Assembly: GCA_012513225.1 (NCBI GenBank) | Contig: JAAZCQ010000017.1 | Span: forward strand, 1-64,000 | Source: Erysipelotrichaceae bacterium | GTDB taxonomy: Bacteria; Bacillota_I; Bacilli_A; Erysipelotrichales; Erysipelotrichaceae | DNA length: 64,000 nucleotides | Reading direction: 5' to 3' | In this document: piece by piece, positions 48,000-56,935 of the stretch | How positions within the stretch are numbered: the stretch's first letter is position 1 | How the letters are laid out: each line of letters begins with the position of its first letter | Made by a program: the position numbers and the translations under genes | Notes under the pieces: model-generated | The model's input: only the letters and a program-made list of their open reading frames with translations | Database searches by the model: none | What the model was told of the DNA's origin: nothing

Positions 48000-48870
48000 T
48001 ATTTTTAAACTCCATTATACTTTTTAATTCATCAACACTAAAATTGTATTCTTTATTACAAAACTCACATTTTATATGTGCACCATTATCTTTTTCAATC
48101 ATTTCATTTAGATCTTCAATAGGTAGTGTAGTAAGACCAGCTTTAAATCTATCTTTGCTACAATCACATTTAAATCTAACTTCTTTTTCTTCCAAAATAA
48201 CTGCATCATTAAATAAACTTTTTATTATTTCTGTATTTGTATTACCTTCATTTATTAAAGTAGAAATAGGTTTTAAAGTCTTAGTTACTTCTTCAACAGT
48301 TTTTATAGTATCTTCATTATGATCTGGCATTAATTGAATAAGTAAGCCTCCAGATGCTTTAACACTATAATCAACATCAACTAAAACACCAACAGAAACT
48401 ACAGAAGGAGTTTGTTCACTTAATGCAAAATAATACGCAAAATCATCTCCAATTTCACCAGTTTGAAGTGCTACTTTTCCAGTAAAAGAATCTTTTAAAC
48501 CTAAATCTCTAGAAACACTTAAATAACCATCACTACCTACACCAAGACCAACCGCAAGCTTATTAGAATCGTTATATTTTAAATAAACTTGATTATCTGA
48601 AACAAAGCCTCTAATATCACCATTACCCTTTGCTTCAACTAATATTGTCCCAATAGGACCTCCACCATTAATTTGAACAACTATCTTTTCATCTTGTCCT
48701 TTAAGCATGCTTGCCATTATTGCAGTTATACTTTCAACTCTTCCTAATGCTGCACATGAAGTAGGCCATAAATCATGTGTAACCCTAGTCTTTTCAACTA
48801 ACTCTGTTGAATTTAAACAATATATTCTTACTTTTCCATCTAAAGCAGTTGCGATTGTTAATTTATTCAT
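47983..48870 (-). CDS. hslO: Hsp33 redox-regulated chaperonin
   Basis: The 295-residue chaperone is activated by oxidation. The C-terminal zinc site shows CDCSKD and CEFC, the CxC...CxxC redox switch. The N-terminal body has GGGPIGTILVEAKGNGDIRG and the YYFALSEQTPS motif typical of Hsp33. A GGGATT ribosome site lies before the ATG. The start overlaps the GH2 stop by 8 bases and the end overlaps dusB, so the three genes form one transcript. Its place behind a glycosidase gene is unusual. Confidence 0.95.
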   Translation of the reverse strand: MNKLTIATALDGKVRIYCLNSTELVEKTRVTHDLWPTSCAALGRVESITAIMASMLKGQDEKIVVQINGGGPIGTILVEAKGNGDIRGFVSDNQVYLKYNDSNKLAVGLGVGSDGYLSVSRDLGLKDSFTGKVALQTGEIGDDFAYYFALSEQTPSVVSVGVLVDVDYSVKASGGLLIQLMPDHNEDTIKTVEEVTKTLKPISTLINEGNTNTEIIKSLFNDAVILEEKEVRFKCDCSKDRFKAGLTTLPIEDLNEMIEKDNGAHIKCEFCNKEYNFSVDELKSIMEFKNSVSNW

Positions 48871-50596
48871 TTTTTAATCCCTTCTTTAATCTTAAGTTTA
48901 TTGCAGCTAAACGCCTTGGATTAATTTTCAATACTTTTCTATCAAAAGTAAATAGTCCATTACATTCATCTTCTACATCACTAAGCTGTGTAAATACACA
49001 ACCAGATAATCCATTTTCAATATTAGATAGTATTTCATATCTATAAAGTCTAATAATAGAATCTTCTAAATCTTTTTTTGTTTTAAACATTTTATATCCA
49101 TAAGGTTTTTTTGAACTACTATGCTTTTTTTCAAATAAGCTATATCCTCCAAATTCACTTAAGAAACTAATTCTACTATATTTATCTAAAGAATGTTTAT
49201 ACTTCTTAAAATAAACATGATTACTATGATAATCAGAAACTCCTTGATCAAACCAACCACTCGCATGATCTATCAACCTTGTAGAGTCTATTTTCTTTAT
49301 AAATTCAACTACTAAAACTGAATCAAATTGTCCCCATCCTTCATTAAAAGGAATCCATGTAACTATACTAGGATAATTATATAAAGTAAGTATCATACTA
49401 TTTAATTCTTGATAAAACATATTTCTTGATTCTTCTTTTTCTCTACCAAACTTTACATAGTTACTATCATCTACCTTAAAGTTAAGCATCCCAGATACAT
49501 GTGCAACACTTTTTAATTCAACTGGTTTTCCACCATTTGGCATATCTTGAAAAACAAGTAAACCAAGAATATCACATAAATAATACCAACGTCTATTTTC
49601 TTGCTTAACATGCTTCCTAACCATGTTAAACCCCATTTCCTTAATAAAGGTTAAATCATATAACATGCTCTCTTCATTAGGATATGTATACATTCCATCA
49701 CTAATATAACCTTGATCTAAAATACCACTAATAAAAATAGGTTTATTATTCAAGAAAAATCTTTCATGATTATTACTATCTGCTCCTTTAGAAACCTTTC
49801 TCATTCCAAAATAAGATTTAACTATATCTTTCTCTGTTTCAATAACTACATCATATAAAAATGGATTATCTAAATTCCACTCAATAAACTCATCAAAAGT
49901 ATACTCAAAACTTTTCTCACTAATTATGGCTCTTGTAATTTCTTTTCCATTTTCAAATATAGAAACAATAGCTTGTTCAAAATCACCAGTTATACTAAAA
50001 ATAACTTTCTTTTCATCAAAATAAGGAGTAATAAATAATTCTTGAATATATGCATTACTAACATCCTCTAACCAAACACTTTGCCATATACCTGCAGTTG
50101 CTTTATACCATATTTCTTTGTTTTTAATTCTTTGTTTACCATATGCATAAATACCTGTTTCACTATAGTCTACAACTCTAACTATTAACTCATTTTCTTC
50201 TTTAATATACTCACTAACATCAATACTAAAAGGATTATATCCCCCTTCATTGTAAGCTACTAATTGTCCATTTAGATATACCCAACAAACCTGATCAACA
50301 GCTTCAAAATGAAGAATAGTCTTATCATTTTTTTTATTATATTTAAATAGTTTTTTATAAATTAATACCTCATTAGGTTTTAAAATATGATCTACTTCAG
50401 ATAATAAAGAACCAACCGCAAAAGGTACAACTATTTCACTCCAATTAGATGTAATTTTTTGATTATTTTTAATTATTTGATATTTCCAAACACCATTTAA
50501 ATTAGTGTAATTATTACGAACTAAATTAGGTCTAGGATATTCTTGAAGTGGCTTTTCTCTATTAAATTTATCATAAAATTTCGAATATAACTTCAT
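48863..50596 (-). CDS. GH2-family glycoside hydrolase
   Basis: The 577-residue protein starts at ATG 50596 after GGGAGG; the nine upstream codons lack a ribosome site. The order is GH2 sugar-binding domain (PRPNLVRNNYTNLNGVW, WVYLNGQLVAYNEGGYNPF), an Ig-like domain, then the TIM barrel. The acid/base Glu is in FNEGWGQFDS and the nucleophile Glu in LSEFGGYS. The family includes beta-galactosidases, mannosidases and glucuronidases; the exact sugar cannot be told. No signal peptide, so cytoplasmic. First gene of the GH2-hslO-dusB run. Confidence 0.9.
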   Translation of the reverse strand: MKLYSKFYDKFNREKPLQEYPRPNLVRNNYTNLNGVWKYQIIKNNQKITSNWSEIVVPFAVGSLLSEVDHILKPNEVLIYKKLFKYNKKNDKTILHFEAVDQVCWVYLNGQLVAYNEGGYNPFSIDVSEYIKEENELIVRVVDYSETGIYAYGKQRIKNKEIWYKATAGIWQSVWLEDVSNAYIQELFITPYFDEKKVIFSITGDFEQAIVSIFENGKEITRAIISEKSFEYTFDEFIEWNLDNPFLYDVVIETEKDIVKSYFGMRKVSKGADSNNHERFFLNNKPIFISGILDQGYISDGMYTYPNEESMLYDLTFIKEMGFNMVRKHVKQENRRWYYLCDILGLLVFQDMPNGGKPVELKSVAHVSGMLNFKVDDSNYVKFGREKEESRNMFYQELNSMILTLYNYPSIVTWIPFNEGWGQFDSVLVVEFIKKIDSTRLIDHASGWFDQGVSDYHSNHVYFKKYKHSLDKYSRISFLSEFGGYSLFEKKHSSSKKPYGYKMFKTKKDLEDSIIRLYRYEILSNIENGLSGCVFTQLSDVEDECNGLFTFDRKVLKINPRRLAAINLRLKKGLKNE

Positions 50597-50656
50597 AAAA
50601 CATCCTCCCTCTTTAACAAACATTATAATGCATTTCTACTAATATAAAAATTTAAA

Positions 50657-50683
50657 TACACTTTAAAATATAAATAAAGTGTA
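50657..50683 (-). promoter_or_regulatory. Perfect dyad upstream of the GH2 gene, possible operator
   Basis: TACACTTTA (50657-50665) and TAAAGTGTA (50675-50683) are exact inverted copies separated by 9 bases, 61 bases before the GH2 start codon. The position and symmetry suit a repressor site; no T-run follows, so a terminator is less likely. Confidence 0.4.
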
Positions 50684-50811
50684 AGTTATAATACTATTTA
50701 TAATTAATCTCTCTAGCTAATAGAATAACCCAATTCACTAATAAAAAACAATAGTATAGTAATACAATAATTTTAAATAAATATATTATTCAAAGCTTTT
50801 ATATGTATATG

Positions 50812-50835
50812 AAAAACCTGTTTATTAACAGGCTT
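50812..50835 (-). terminator. Terminator of the beta-glucoside operon
   Basis: On the minus strand AGCCTGTT-AATA-AACAGGTT forms a stem followed by TTTT. It lies 25 bases after the GH1 stop at 50860. Confidence 0.8.
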
Positions 50836-50859
50836 TATAAGTATTATTATATCTTTTAA

Positions 50860-52149
50860 TTATTTTTCATAATTAATTATTGAAGGAAGTTCTTTTAGAT
50901 GTTTTCTTATTATTTCTTGAGTTAATGCATTTTCTTTAGCAATATCTCCATAGAAGTATCCACTAGGTTTTAATGTTCTTTCAAATGTTTCAGGGTCAAA
51001 GCTTGCAAGACCAAATATAGGTTCATTTATACCCCATTCCCAATTATCAATTAAGCTAAAATGCATATATCCTATAACATTAACACCATAATCAATCGCT
51101 TGTCCCATTGCTTTTAACATTGAAGCAATATATATCTCTCTAATTCTATCATCTTTAACCGCAATACCATTTTCAGTAATCATAATAGGTCTATCATTAA
51201 AGCGCATAAGCATTTTAAACATTATTTCCGGTGTTATTTCTTCTGTAAAGAAAGGAATGTCTATAGCTTTAAATTTAGTTGCTTGATATTGATCAAACAT
51301 ATAATCCTTTTTTCTTGAATTAATAAGATGACGAACATAAGTATTTAATGACCAAAAATCACAAGTATCTTTAAGTTCAGGCATAACAACTGCATCCATA
51401 AAAGGCATTACAATTTCACCAGTCTTAATCGCATGTATAAAGAATTCATTTTCTACAAAATCAATATAATCAGCGAAAACTTTATCAGGATAATCATTTT
51501 GTCCTCTTAATGGTTCTTTTATGGAATAAGAAAGTGATGATGATACTGGCTTATTACTATATTTTTTTATTAAATGATATCCTTTTGCATGATATTGAAG
51601 CATATTAACTCTTTCAGCACTATCAAATTTAAATGCAAGATTTAACTCATTAATAACAATCCAATAATCTACATATTCTTCAATTTTTGGAACTATATAA
51701 TTTAAAAATCTTTCCCATGCATCTATATTGTCCATAGTTTTAAAAGCTTTCTTTTTTTCAAACCAAACTGGGTGAGAAAAATGATGTAATGTTAATACTA
51801 CAGAAATATTTTCTTCTTTTAGCCTTTTTAATAAGTTAATATAGTAATTTGTTTCATCTATATTAAACTCACCTTCATTAGGCTCAATTCTAGACCATTC
51901 TATTGATAGTCTATAACTATTTAAATTCATTGTTTTTATGAGTTTTATATCTTCTTCATATAACTCATAGCTATTAGCTGCTTTGTTAGCCATTTTATAA
52001 GGAAGACCTCCATAAGCAAACTTTGGTGCAGTTTCCTCATAATCATAAAATGAGTGATTTCCTCCTTCAACTTGCATTGCAGCAGTAGTAACTCCCCATT
52101 TAAATCCTTTTGGAAATTTTGTATCTTCGTATTGGAAAACGTCAATCAT
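50860..52149 (-). CDS. GH1 beta-glucosidase for non-phosphorylated substrates (short form)
   Basis: The 429-residue TIM-barrel protein has acid/base Glu in VINELNLAF and nucleophile Glu in IMITENGIAV. In place of the phosphate-binding Ser-Lys-Tyr loop it has FSLIDNWEWGINEPIFGL, the NWEW signature of enzymes acting on free beta-glucosides or beta-galactosides. It is somewhat short for the family. AAAGGAC precedes the ATG. It is the last gene of the operon GH1-IIC-GH1, 40 bases after the PTS gene. Its partnering with a PTS is odd, since PTS products are phosphorylated. Confidence 0.88.
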   Translation of the reverse strand: MIDVFQYEDTKFPKGFKWGVTTAAMQVEGGNHSFYDYEETAPKFAYGGLPYKMANKAANSYELYEEDIKLIKTMNLNSYRLSIEWSRIEPNEGEFNIDETNYYINLLKRLKEENISVVLTLHHFSHPVWFEKKKAFKTMDNIDAWERFLNYIVPKIEEYVDYWIVINELNLAFKFDSAERVNMLQYHAKGYHLIKKYSNKPVSSSLSYSIKEPLRGQNDYPDKVFADYIDFVENEFFIHAIKTGEIVMPFMDAVVMPELKDTCDFWSLNTYVRHLINSRKKDYMFDQYQATKFKAIDIPFFTEEITPEIMFKMLMRFNDRPIMITENGIAVKDDRIREIYIASMLKAMGQAIDYGVNVIGYMHFSLIDNWEWGINEPIFGLASFDPETFERTLKPSGYFYGDIAKENALTQEIIRKHLKELPSIINYEK

Positions 52150-52189
52150 TTAAATGTCCTTTCTATAAAACTATAGTTTTTACTATAGT

Positions 52190-53473
52190 TTATTTTAATG
52201 ATTCAGATTCTTCTTCTTTTAATGCTTGATTATCTAATATTTTAAAGAATGGATAATAAATTAGCGCAGAGATTAATGCTGCAAATATTTCAAATATTCC
52301 AAATGATAAGCTACCTTGAGCTAATCCATGAATAAATGGTGGCAATGTTCCTGCCCCTAATATTCCAATTGTTGGTGTAATAATATTAAGGCTAATTAAT
52401 AAATAAGCTAAGCTTACTAGAATTAATGGAACTAATAAGAATGGAATTAACAATACAAAGTTAAGCATTATAGGCATACCGAAGATTACAGGTTCATTAA
52501 CACCAAATAATCCTGTTGGAAGAGCAACCCTTGAAAACACTTTGTATCTTTTACTTTTTGAAAATAGAAACATTACAATAACTAAGCCAATTGTAGCTCC
52601 TGATCCACCTAAATTAGCAAGATCATATAATCCAAAGTTAATAGGATTTGGTGCAATACCTCCCGCATTTACTGCAGCAGTATTTTCAGCTAGGAAACCT
52701 AAGAAGATAGGAAACAAAATTGGTAATACAGTCATTGATCCATGAATTCCAAAGAACCACAATAATTGTGCAACTGTTATAAAAATTAAGAATGCTGGAA
52801 GGTTATTAGTTAATGTTTGAAGAGGTTTTTGAAGTAGAGAATAAATTATATTTTGTACAGAACCAAATTCTGTAAGAGAAATCCCTTGTTTAATTATAGC
52901 AAATAATAACGCTGTAGCTATTGCAGGAATTAATGCGATAAATGATTCAACAACCATTTGTGGAACACCATTTGGCATTTTGATTGTAATATCTTTCTTA
53001 ATAAAATATTTGAATATATTTACAGTTATTAAACTAACTAAAATTGAAACTATTACACCTTTTGCACCTAGATATTCAAAATCAATAAACTGTTTTCCTT
53101 CAATAGCTGTAAAATTGATAGGTATCAATAATACATATGCCATTAAAGATGCAAAGCCAATATTTTTTGCGTATTTTTCAACCCCAAATTCTTTTGCTCC
53201 AACATAAGCAATTGAATATGACATATATAATGCAATCATATCCATTGTAACAACAGGAATAAAACCAAATATTGTTGACAAGCCTATTTTTGATATTAAA
53301 TCTTGATAAGGAGCCCATGCAATATTATTTAAAACTGTAAATAATGATCCTAACATAATGATTCCAAGTAAGGACATAGAACCACCACTAACACTTTTTA
53401 AATATTTATTTGTAGATATCTTATTTGATAGAGGAACAAATTTTTGTTCCATGAAATTTATAAATTTATTCAT
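52190..53473 (-). CDS. PTS system IIC component, cellobiose/beta-glucoside (CelB-like)
   Basis: The 427-residue membrane protein starts best at ATG 53473, with AAAAGGA about 9 bases before it and just after the stop of the GH1 gene; an ATG at 53491 has no ribosome site. It begins MNKFINFMEQKFVPLSNKIS and has about ten membrane helices with the EIIC motifs GIHGSMTV, PFIHGLAQGSL and NEPVIFGMP (the Glu-Pro substrate loop). It carries cellobiose or related glucosides. IIA and IIB partners are not in this operon. Confidence 0.92.
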   Translation of the reverse strand: MNKFINFMEQKFVPLSNKISTNKYLKSVSGGSMSLLGIIMLGSLFTVLNNIAWAPYQDLISKIGLSTIFGFIPVVTMDMIALYMSYSIAYVGAKEFGVEKYAKNIGFASLMAYVLLIPINFTAIEGKQFIDFEYLGAKGVIVSILVSLITVNIFKYFIKKDITIKMPNGVPQMVVESFIALIPAIATALLFAIIKQGISLTEFGSVQNIIYSLLQKPLQTLTNNLPAFLIFITVAQLLWFFGIHGSMTVLPILFPIFLGFLAENTAAVNAGGIAPNPINFGLYDLANLGGSGATIGLVIVMFLFSKSKRYKVFSRVALPTGLFGVNEPVIFGMPIMLNFVLLIPFLLVPLILVSLAYLLISLNIITPTIGILGAGTLPPFIHGLAQGSLSFGIFEIFAALISALIYYPFFKILDNQALKEEESESLK

Positions 53474-53474
53474 A

Positions 53475-54851
53475 TTAATTTTCCTTTTCATTCTTATATT
53501 CTTTAATCATATTTTTATACCAAGTAAAGCTTTTCTTTGGTATACGATTTAAATCTTTTAAATCGTCATCAGTTCTATTGATATATATTAATCCGTATCG
53601 TTTAGAGAAGCCTTGATGAGAACTAACTAAGTCAAATAATGACCAAGGAGAATATCCAATTATAGGATAGCCTTCATTATATAATTTAAGGCATTGTTCA
53701 CTATGCAATTGTAGATATTCAATTCTAGCATCATCCTCTATTTTTCCATCAACCATTTGATCTGAAAGTGCTAAACCATTTTCTGTTACAACAAGTGGTA
53801 GATGGTAGCGTTCATATATATCTCTCATACCGATATATAAGCCTTGTGGATCAATACCAAACTCCATCCATTTTGTTTTTATCAAATGATTATTTCTCCC
53901 TAGTGTGAAGTTTTCATGTCTAAAGAAAGGTGGTAACTTTGATACATCATCTTCTTTTTTTCTACTTCTTATACAAGTACTTGCATAATAATTTACCCCA
54001 ATCATGTCTGGTTTATTGTTTTCTAATAAATCTTTATCAGAATCTAATATTCCTAAATCAATATTCTTTTCTTTTAAATAATTTGTAACACTAATTGGAT
54101 ATCTTCCATACACACTCATATCCAAGAAGATATTTTGAAGAAAATCTTCTGCATCTTTTGCGGCAAAAATATCATTTGGATTAGGTGTTTCTGGATAAAT
54201 CACTTGCATAGAAACAACTGGACCAATTTGACCATTTGGAATAAGATCTCTAAATGATTTAATTGCTTCCTTTTCTGCTAAACTCATATGATAAGACATA
54301 CGATACATATTTTCTTCTTTTTTATGTACATTCTTTTCATGATTACCATTTAAATCTGATGCTGCAGAGGCAATTAATTGCTCATTAATCGTTCCCCACA
54401 TTGAAACTCTATCTCCAAAACTTTTAAAACAAACTTCTGCATATGATTTATAATCTGATATGCATTCTCTTGATTTCCACCCACCATACATGTCAACTAA
54501 TGCTTGTGGCATTTCAAAATGATAAAGTGTTGGAAATGGTATGATGTTGTTTTCTAACAAAAGATCAATAAGCTCATTGTAAAACTGGATACCTTCTTCA
54601 TTGATATGTTTACCATCTGGCATGATTCTAGACCAGTTAAATGAAAAACGGTAAAAATCTATTCCAAGTTCTTTCATATAGCTTATATCTTCTTTAAATC
54701 TGTGAAAGTGATCTGATGCAACTTTTGAATCAGCTATGCCAGATGGAACACTTCTTACATCTGTTGTTGCAAGACCCTTACCACCCTCAAGGTATCCACC
54801 TTCAAATTGAAATGCACTTGTAGAACCCCCAAATAAAAATTTTCGTCCCAT
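53475..54851 (-). CDS. GH1 6-phospho-beta-glucosidase
   Basis: The 458-residue protein starts at ATG 54851 after AAGGAG; earlier Met codons lack a site. It has acid/base Glu in GTINEQLIA, nucleophile Glu in VVTENGLALSD and the phosphate-loop SSHQGFSKRYGLIYINR, so it should cleave 6-phospho-beta-glucosides made by the PTS. The FQFEGGYLEGGKG N-terminus is typical. It is the first gene of the operon and its stop lies one base from the IIC start. An RpiR regulator and strong terminator lie just upstream. Confidence 0.93.
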   Translation of the reverse strand: MGRKFLFGGSTSAFQFEGGYLEGGKGLATTDVRSVPSGIADSKVASDHFHRFKEDISYMKELGIDFYRFSFNWSRIMPDGKHINEEGIQFYNELIDLLLENNIIPFPTLYHFEMPQALVDMYGGWKSRECISDYKSYAEVCFKSFGDRVSMWGTINEQLIASAASDLNGNHEKNVHKKEENMYRMSYHMSLAEKEAIKSFRDLIPNGQIGPVVSMQVIYPETPNPNDIFAAKDAEDFLQNIFLDMSVYGRYPISVTNYLKEKNIDLGILDSDKDLLENNKPDMIGVNYYASTCIRSRKKEDDVSKLPPFFRHENFTLGRNNHLIKTKWMEFGIDPQGLYIGMRDIYERYHLPLVVTENGLALSDQMVDGKIEDDARIEYLQLHSEQCLKLYNEGYPIIGYSPWSLFDLVSSHQGFSKRYGLIYINRTDDDLKDLNRIPKKSFTWYKNMIKEYKNEKEN

Positions 54852-54905
54852 AACTTTCTCCTTACAAAACAATAGTAACATCAGCATTAATAAATCGTGC
54901 CATCA

Positions 54906-54940
54906 AAAAAGGCCTTGGAATTTCAAATTCCTAGGCCTAG
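54906..54940 (-). terminator. Terminator after the RpiR-family regulator gene
   Basis: AGGCCTTGGAATTT (54910-54923) pairs with AAATTCCTAGGCCT (54925-54938), and on the minus strand a TTTTTT run follows. It separates the regulator from the GH1-IIC-GH1 operon. Confidence 0.88.
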
Positions 54941-54955
54941 TTTCAGTTTATGAAA

Positions 54956-55756
54956 TTAAACATTTTTATAATTAATATAATATAGCATAATAAGTGTTTC
55001 TATTGCATATAGTAGTGATATTCTACCTTCAGTATTACTATTACTTTTGCTTATAACTACTATTTCACTTGCTATATGTTGTACAGGTTTAATATGCTCA
55101 TTCATTGTTAATACAATAATATCTGATTTTTTTTCTTCTAATATTTTTATAATGTCATAGTTTCTATAAAAGTAACCACCTTCTAAAGATGCAATAATAA
55201 TTAGACTTTTATCAGGCATGTTATTTACAAGTTCAAATTGTTCTTCATATGTATCACCAATTTTAATATGCTTATTTAACTCTGCCATTTTAATTTGAAA
55301 ATGATATCCAATAAGTGTCGCAAACTCTAAACCTAAAAAAATAATATTTTCTGATTTATAAATCATTTCTGTTAATTTATTTAACTGTTCAAAATTTATA
55401 TTTTCATTAAAGAATTGAATGTTATCAATAATATTTTCTGTATACTGATTAAATATAGGAATTAAATCTTCTTTTTTTGCACGAGAAACTTCAATAGAAT
55501 AATCTACATCTATATCTATTATATTTATTGCTGATTCTTTAAAATCTGAATAATTATCAAACCCTATAACTTTAACAAATCTTGATAAGGAAGAAGCGGA
55601 CACAAAACACAATTCAGCCATCTCATGAATAGTCTTATCCCCTATCAATTCATAATTATCCAACATTGCTTTTGCGATTAAATAATTTACATCTTTTTTG
55701 TTTCCATGATTTACATATCTAAGTAAAATCGAGATAACAGGTCTTTGTAATTTCAT
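54956..55756 (-). CDS. MurR/RpiR-family transcriptional regulator
   Basis: The 266-residue protein has an N-terminal helix-turn-helix (IHEMAELCFVSASSLSRFVK, about 40-60) and a C-terminal SIS sugar-phosphate-binding domain (about 120-260). GGGGATT stands before the ATG. Family members control sugar or amino-sugar operons and bind phosphosugars. Its position next to the beta-glucoside operon makes that operon the likely target, though a strong terminator separates them. The SIS domain is rather diverged at the phosphosugar loop. Confidence 0.9.
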   Translation of the reverse strand: MKLQRPVISILLRYVNHGNKKDVNYLIAKAMLDNYELIGDKTIHEMAELCFVSASSLSRFVKVIGFDNYSDFKESAINIIDIDVDYSIEVSRAKKEDLIPIFNQYTENIIDNIQFFNENINFEQLNKLTEMIYKSENIIFLGLEFATLIGYHFQIKMAELNKHIKIGDTYEEQFELVNNMPDKSLIIIASLEGGYFYRNYDIIKILEEKKSDIIVLTMNEHIKPVQHIASEIVVISKSNSNTEGRISLLYAIETLIMLYYINYKNV

Positions 55757-55857
55757 TTTAATCCCCTTTTATCTAGTAAGAAAATATATTAATATATATA
55801 ATTTTATATCTATAAAATCCTTTATTATCTATCAATTTAAGCGTAATTTTTTTAATA

Positions 55858-56580
55858 TTAATAAAACTTAATTCTATTTTCATATTTAGTATAAATAGAA
55901 TTATTATCATATCCATCAATATTTTGAGATTGAAATACATATGGTCTAAATCCTTTTGAATCACAGATCTTAATGGCTTCACTAATTATTGTGTTTAATA
56001 GAAATATACAAGCTATTGAAGAAGCAGGACCAAAGTTTATATTATTAACACTCATCATACTATCTCCAACAGGAATACAATTATCTAATACACAATCCAC
56101 TATTTCAAATAATCTTTCTCCTGAACTATGTCTACTAGTACTATTTTTTGATTGATAAACATTAGTTAGTGCTACTGTGTAAACACCTTCTTTTTTACAT
56201 CTTTGTGCCATTTCTATAGGAACTGCATTTCTTCCTGAATTTGAAACTATAATCATTATGTCACCTTTTTCAATTTTATAATTATTATAAATGACATCCG
56301 CAAGTCCACTTACATGTTCAACTTCACTACCTCTTCTTGCCCCATTTGAAATTGAAACATCTGGATCAAGAATAGCATTAATATTCCCTAAACCACCTGC
56401 ACGTGCAAATAGCTCAATTCCAATTATATTAGAATGTCCAGTTCCAAATGTATGGATTATTTTATCATCCATTATATTTTGTGCAAATTTATTTGATAAT
56501 ATTTCAATTGCTTCTAGATTTGTAGATTCAATAACTTTTAATAACCCTGAAATTTTATTCATGTATTCATATTTATGCAT
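55858..56580 (-). CDS. SIS-domain protein (UPF0309 family)
   Basis: The 240-residue protein is a single SIS domain: FGTGHSNIIGIELFARAGG (about 41-59), IIVSNSGRNAVPIEMA, and a C-terminal MMSVNNINFGPASS loop. The family is close to N-acetylmuramate 6-phosphate etherases but smaller, and members act on sugar phosphates, possibly as isomerases or etherases. AAGGAG precedes the ATG. It stands upstream of the RpiR regulator in the same direction, about 100 bases away. The reaction is unknown. Confidence 0.88.
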   Translation of the reverse strand: MHKYEYMNKISGLLKVIESTNLEAIEILSNKFAQNIMDDKIIHTFGTGHSNIIGIELFARAGGLGNINAILDPDVSISNGARRGSEVEHVSGLADVIYNNYKIEKGDIMIIVSNSGRNAVPIEMAQRCKKEGVYTVALTNVYQSKNSTSRHSSGERLFEIVDCVLDNCIPVGDSMMSVNNINFGPASSIACIFLLNTIISEAIKICDSKGFRPYVFQSQNIDGYDNNSIYTKYENRIKFY

Positions 56581-56641
56581 AAATAACTCCTTATTTTTAT
56601 ATTTAAATTATATCATTATTTATTGAAATATCAGCTATAAT

Positions 56642-56662
56642 AAAAGACACTTTTAGTGTCCT
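56642..56662 (-). terminator. Terminator of the hyd operon
   Basis: On the minus strand GGACACT pairs with AGTGTCTT and is followed by TTTA. It directly follows the stop codon of the TM1266-like gene. Confidence 0.78.
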
Positions 56663-56911
56663 TTATAAGCTTGAATAAATTGTTTTAATACTAATTCCTT
56701 CTATGTTGCCAATCTTACCTGTAAGTGCGCTTATTTCATCATTAGTAGCATCTAAAGCAACACTTATTACAGATACACCTTTTGAAGTATTAGGAATTCC
56801 CATCCTACCTATTATGTAATCACCATACTCGTGTAATAGTGTATTTAAAGCTTCTACTGACTCTTTTTTCTCCACTATTATTGCCGCAACTGCAATTCTT
56901 GTTTCACTCAT
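56663..56911 (-). CDS. TM1266-family iron-only hydrogenase system regulator
   Basis: The 82-residue protein belongs to the TM1266 family, an ACT/CopG-like fold (TRIAVAAIIVEKKESVEALN, then GRMGIP near residue 35 and GVSVISVALDA). These small proteins are almost always next to hydE/F/G genes and have been proposed to regulate them; no mechanism is known. It is the last gene of the hyd operon, 25 bases after hydF. It could also be a small-molecule sensor. Confidence 0.85.
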   Translation of the reverse strand: MSETRIAVAAIIVEKKESVEALNTLLHEYGDYIIGRMGIPNTSKGVSVISVALDATNDEISALTGKIGNIEGISIKTIYSSL

Positions 56912-56935
56912 ATTATCACTATCTCCATGTATATA

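Noticed and set aside
47948-48322. Plus-strand 124-codon frame
   Set aside because: It is antisense to hslO and dusB, which are clear genes in the other strand.
55973-56626. Plus-strand frames opposite the SIS-domain gene
   Set aside because: They are shadows of a conserved gene and have neither a ribosome site nor protein-like content.
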